NCBI GenBank assembly: GCA_003170295.1
Contig: PNAJ01000153.1
Span: 15,921-79,920, forward strand
Reading direction: 5' to 3'
Length of the DNA: 64,000 bases
DNA from: Bryobacterales bacterium
GTDB taxonomy: Bacteria > Acidobacteriota > Terriglobia > Bryobacterales > Bryobacteraceae
In this document: positions 61,128 to 64,000 of the stretch, one piece after another
How the letters are laid out: every line of letters begins with the position of its first letter
Position numbering within the stretch: position 1 is the stretch's first letter
Notes under the pieces: generated by a model
What the model saw: only the letters and a program-made list of their open reading frames with translations
Database searches by the model: none
Told to the model about the DNA's origin: nothing
Program-made: the position numbers and the translations under genes

Positions 61128-64000
61128 ATGAATATTAAATCGGTAGTTTGCATGACCCTGTTCGCGCTGGCGTCGTCTCCAATATGGGCACAGGCGGGCG
61201 GACTGGCCGGCATTTCGGGTACGGTGCGCGACGCTTCGGGCGCTTCCGTGCCAAAGGCGAAAGTCGTGATCGCGAATACTTCGCAGGGCACGAACCGCGA
61301 GCTGACAACTAATGACTCTGGTTTGTTTACGGCACCGGCACTGGTTCCATCGTCCGGCTACAAGGTCACGGTGACCGCGGCGGGTTTCAACACTTACGAA
61401 GCGAAAGATTTGACGCTGCAAGTGGGACAAAACCTCGATCTGAACATCGGACTGGTCGTCGGGCAGAGCGCCATTTCGGTGGAGGTAACCACCGCTGCGT
61501 CGATGATAGAGGACACCAAAACGGACGTCTCCCACGTAGTCGGATCGAAAGAAATTATGGATCTGCCGATCAACGGGCGCCGGGTCGATTCGTTTGTGCT
61601 GCTCACCGCGGGGGTCACCAACGACGCCACGTTCGGACTGCTGACGTTCCGCGGCGTGGCCGGGAATAACTCATTTCTGGTCGACGGCAACGATGCCACG
61701 GAGCAGTTCTATAACGAGAACGCAGGCCGCACGCGCATTGCTTCGCAGATTTCCCAGGATGCGGTTCAGGAATTCGAGGTGGTGTCGGCGGGCATGTCGG
61801 CGGAATACGGCCGAGCCACCGGCGGAGTGGTCAATACGGTAACGAAGAGCGGCACCAACGCTCTTCATGGGACGGTCTACTGGTTCTTCCGCAACCAGGA
61901 CTTCAACGCCCGGGACACGTTTGCGGCTTTTAATCCCAGCGAAAAACGAAATCAAGTGGGCGCGAGTCTGGGCGGCCACATCAAGAAGGACAAGCTCTTT
62001 TACTTCCTCAACACCGAAATTACGCGCCGCAACTTTCCGATGGTGGATAGCATTGTTCAGGCTGGCGTCATCGATCCCAACGCGCAGACATGGCTCACTT
62101 GCGGCGTGGCCACGGCCACTTCTCCTGCCGCTACCGCTGCTCAGTGTTCCGCAATCAACGGGCTGCTGCCGCGCTTCTTTGGGACGATCCCCCGTACGCT
62201 GGCTCAGGAACTGTACTTTGGCAAGCTCGATTATTATTTAAATCCGAAGAATACGTTCAGTGCGAGTTTGAACTTTCTGCACGACGTTTCGCCGAACGGA
62301 ATCCAGACAGGCGCGGTATCCACCTTCGGATCCGCGATCAACGGCAACGGGGACGATTCGGTTCGCGTGCGCAACGGACGGATGACGTGGACCTACGTAC
62401 CGAGGTCTAACTTCGTGAACGAGTTCCGTTTTGGCTGGTCGACCGACCGGCAGGCCGATACGTTCGATAACTCCGCGCTGGGACAAGGCCTGGGATTCCT
62501 TCAGGTCACTATCGCGAACGCGATAATGGGTCCGCCGGCGTATCTGCCTCGCGTGGAGCCCAGCGAGCAGCGTTTTCAATTCGTGGATAATGCTTCGTGG
62601 ACCAAAGGCAAGCACATCGTGAAGTTCGGCTTCGACATCGCGAACACCGAAGACTACACTTACTACATCAACAACGCGTTCGGCAACTACGTCTACCAGA
62701 CCACGAACGCATTCGCCCTCGATTACACGGGCGGCACTGGTGCGAAGCATTGGCAGAGCTACTCGCAGACATTCGGGAATCCGCTGGTGGATGCCACCAT
62801 CAAGGATTATGGGTTCTACCTCGAAGATCAATGGCGCGTGACGAACCGCCTCACGGTGAATTTGGGTGCGCGATACGAGTATGCGCAGTTGCCGCAGCCT
62901 CCGATCACTAACCCGGATTATCCGCAGACCGGCCACATTTCCACGGGAAAGCTGAATCTGGCGCCTCGCCTGGGTCTCGCGTACAGGTTAAACGATAAGA
63001 CCGTGATTCGCGCCGGATACGGCATGTTCCATGGCCGGTTCCTTGGCTCGGTGATAGATAATCTTTGGACCACCAACGGCTTATACCAGACCTCGCTGAG
63101 CCTGAGCAGCACCACGCCAGCGCAACTGGCGGCAGGTCCGGTGTTCTCCAATGCGCTCGCAACGGCGCCCTCCAACGCATCCGTGGGTGCTGCCACGCTG
63201 CAATTCGCAGCGCCGAACCTGAAGACGCCGTATTCGGAGCAAGGGACGCTCGCCGTGGAACGCCAGCTGGGACGGGAATCGCTGGGAATGGCGATGACCG
63301 CTTCCTACATCTGGAGCCGCGGCGTCCAAATGTTCGGCGTGCGCGATCTCAATCTGCCTGGGCTCAGTTCGACAAATTTCACGTATACGATCGATGATGC
63401 GAGCGGCAACGCGGCCGGCAGCTACACCACCCCGATCTATCTCGGCGCGGCGCGGCCGGATACGCGTTATGGTTCGATCTACCAGGTCGAAAACGGTGTC
63501 AATAGTTACTACAATGCGCTCGCCGTGCAGGTGCGGAAGCGCTTCGCTCACGGGTTCATGTTCGATGGAGCTTACACCTGGGCTCACGAAATCGACGACG
63601 GACAGAGCAACGGCAGCGGCGCGCTGTTCTTCTCGAGCGCGAGCAACTGGCTGTACAACGGCAACTGGAGAGCCGATATGGGAAGCGGCTTGCTCGATCA
63701 GCGACACCGGTTTGTGCTTTCGTGGATCTGGTCGCCGACGTTCACCCATCGCAGCGGCGCTTTCTACAAGTACGTGGTCAACAACTGGCAGCTTTCCACG
63801 ATCACCACGATGCAGAGCGGAAGGCCGTCGGGAAGCGAAACCATTCGACTTACCGACACACCGGTAACGGGTATGTACAAGAACTCCACTCTCGATGGAG
63901 CGGGCTTAAGCAGCCGCGTGCCATTCCTGCCCATCAACAGTCTGTATACTCCGGCAGCGTACCGGACGGATGCGCGTATCGCCAAGATCATCCCGATCGG
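61128..64000 (+). CDS. TonB-dependent receptor, Oar-like, cut by the right edge
   Basis: The frame runs from an ATG at 61128 to the edge without a stop (957 full codons). It has a signal peptide (MNIKSVVCMTLFALASSPIW), a carboxypeptidase regulatory-like domain (ISGTVRDASGASVPKAKVVI, about 30-110), a plug (LPINGRRVDSFVLLTAGVTN; FRGVAGNNSFLVDGNDATEQ; EFEVVSAGMSAEYGRATGGV) and barrel strands (GASLGGHIKKDKLFYFLNTE). Oar-like receptors are abundant in Acidobacteria and take up large substrates. The -10-like TATATC is six bases before the ATG. The barrel end lies outside the window. Confidence 0.9.
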   Translation, partial: MNIKSVVCMTLFALASSPIWAQAGGLAGISGTVRDASGASVPKAKVVIANTSQGTNRELTTNDSGLFTAPALVPSSGYKVTVTAAGFNTYEAKDLTLQVGQNLDLNIGLVVGQSAISVEVTTAASMIEDTKTDVSHVVGSKEIMDLPINGRRVDSFVLLTAGVTNDATFGLLTFRGVAGNNSFLVDGNDATEQFYNENAGRTRIASQISQDAVQEFEVVSAGMSAEYGRATGGVVNTVTKSGTNALHGTVYWFFRNQDFNARDTFAAFNPSEKRNQVGASLGGHIKKDKLFYFLNTEITRRNFPMVDSIVQAGVIDPNAQTWLTCGVATATSPAATAAQCSAINGLLPRFFGTIPRTLAQELYFGKLDYYLNPKNTFSASLNFLHDVSPNGIQTGAVSTFGSAINGNGDDSVRVRNGRMTWTYVPRSNFVNEFRFGWSTDRQADTFDNSALGQGLGFLQVTIANAIMGPPAYLPRVEPSEQRFQFVDNASWTKGKHIVKFGFDIANTEDYTYYINNAFGNYVYQTTNAFALDYTGGTGAKHWQSYSQTFGNPLVDATIKDYGFYLEDQWRVTNRLTVNLGARYEYAQLPQPPITNPDYPQTGHISTGKLNLAPRLGLAYRLNDKTVIRAGYGMFHGRFLGSVIDNLWTTNGLYQTSLSLSSTTPAQLAAGPVFSNALATAPSNASVGAATLQFAAPNLKTPYSEQGTLAVERQLGRESLGMAMTASYIWSRGVQMFGVRDLNLPGLSSTNFTYTIDDASGNAAGSYTTPIYLGAARPDTRYGSIYQVENGVNSYYNALAVQVRKRFAHGFMFDGAYTWAHEIDDGQSNGSGALFFSSASNWLYNGNWRADMGSGLLDQRHRFVLSWIWSPTFTHRSGAFYKYVVNNWQLSTITTMQSGRPSGSETIRLTDTPVTGMYKNSTLDGAGLSSRVPFLPINSLYTPAAYRTDARIAKIIPI

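Overview
The window reads as chromosome of a soil acidobacterium of the Solibacter/Bryobacter type. This is an inference from gene content: TonB-dependent receptors with an N-terminal carboxypeptidase-like domain, a TIGR03435-type secreted protein, a DUF1549/DUF1553 cytochrome protein paired with a DUF1501 protein, secreted amidohydrolases, LmbE and DinB proteins, a PEP-CTERM protein, and a GC-rich sequence. Many chromosomal genes have a TANNNT -10 box only 6-8 bases before the ATG and no Shine-Dalgarno sequence, which suggests much leaderless transcription.

Layout: 1-10.5 kb is ordinary chromosome (esterase, threonine dehydrogenase, TetR/DoxX, the cytochrome/DUF1501 pair, an AT-richer proteasome-like Ntn hydrolase gene, an ECF sigma operon) and ends at tRNA-Arg(ACG). 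10,582-17,919 is an integrated element bounded by a 45-bp repeat of the tRNA-Arg 3' end. It carries a tyrosine integrase, an AlpA-like HTH protein, a coiled-coil HTH protein, an HNH protein and a rolling-circle Rep. 18-29.3 kb is chromosome again (secreted protein, ACMSD-like amidohydrolase plus MFS carrier, TIGR03435 protein, P5C dehydrogenase, YtxH, DUF2007, HAF/PEP-CTERM protein, DASS carrier, Bcp, cytochrome c, tRNA-Glu). 29,405-37,745 is a second element bounded by a 47-bp repeat of the tRNA-Glu 3' end. It has a tyrosine integrase, a serine recombinase, an SDH-type Clp-fold protease, a Sel1-repeat protein and a replication module (HTH, CHC2 zinc protein, RepA-like ATPase).

37.7-64 kb is chromosome: an isomerase/enolase-like pair, a deleted oxidoreductase remnant, amidohydrolase and DinB proteins, an AbrB/RelE toxin-antitoxin pair, a spermidine-synthase-like membrane protein, a hybrid histidine kinase, LmbE and DegT proteins, a GYF-FHA-PrsW protein split by a +1 frameshift at its catalytic motif, a MOSC protein, a TonB receptor starting 7 bases after tRNA-Ser(GGA), a penicillin-binding protein, an SDR, and a second receptor running off the right edge.

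Two structural themes recur. Both elements carry a spaced 8-9-bp direct repeat near each end (TGACAGCCA in one, CGGTGACG in the other), probably integrase arm sites. A family of intergenic double-hairpin repeats ending in CCAC is scattered through the chromosome with conserved shape but variable stems.
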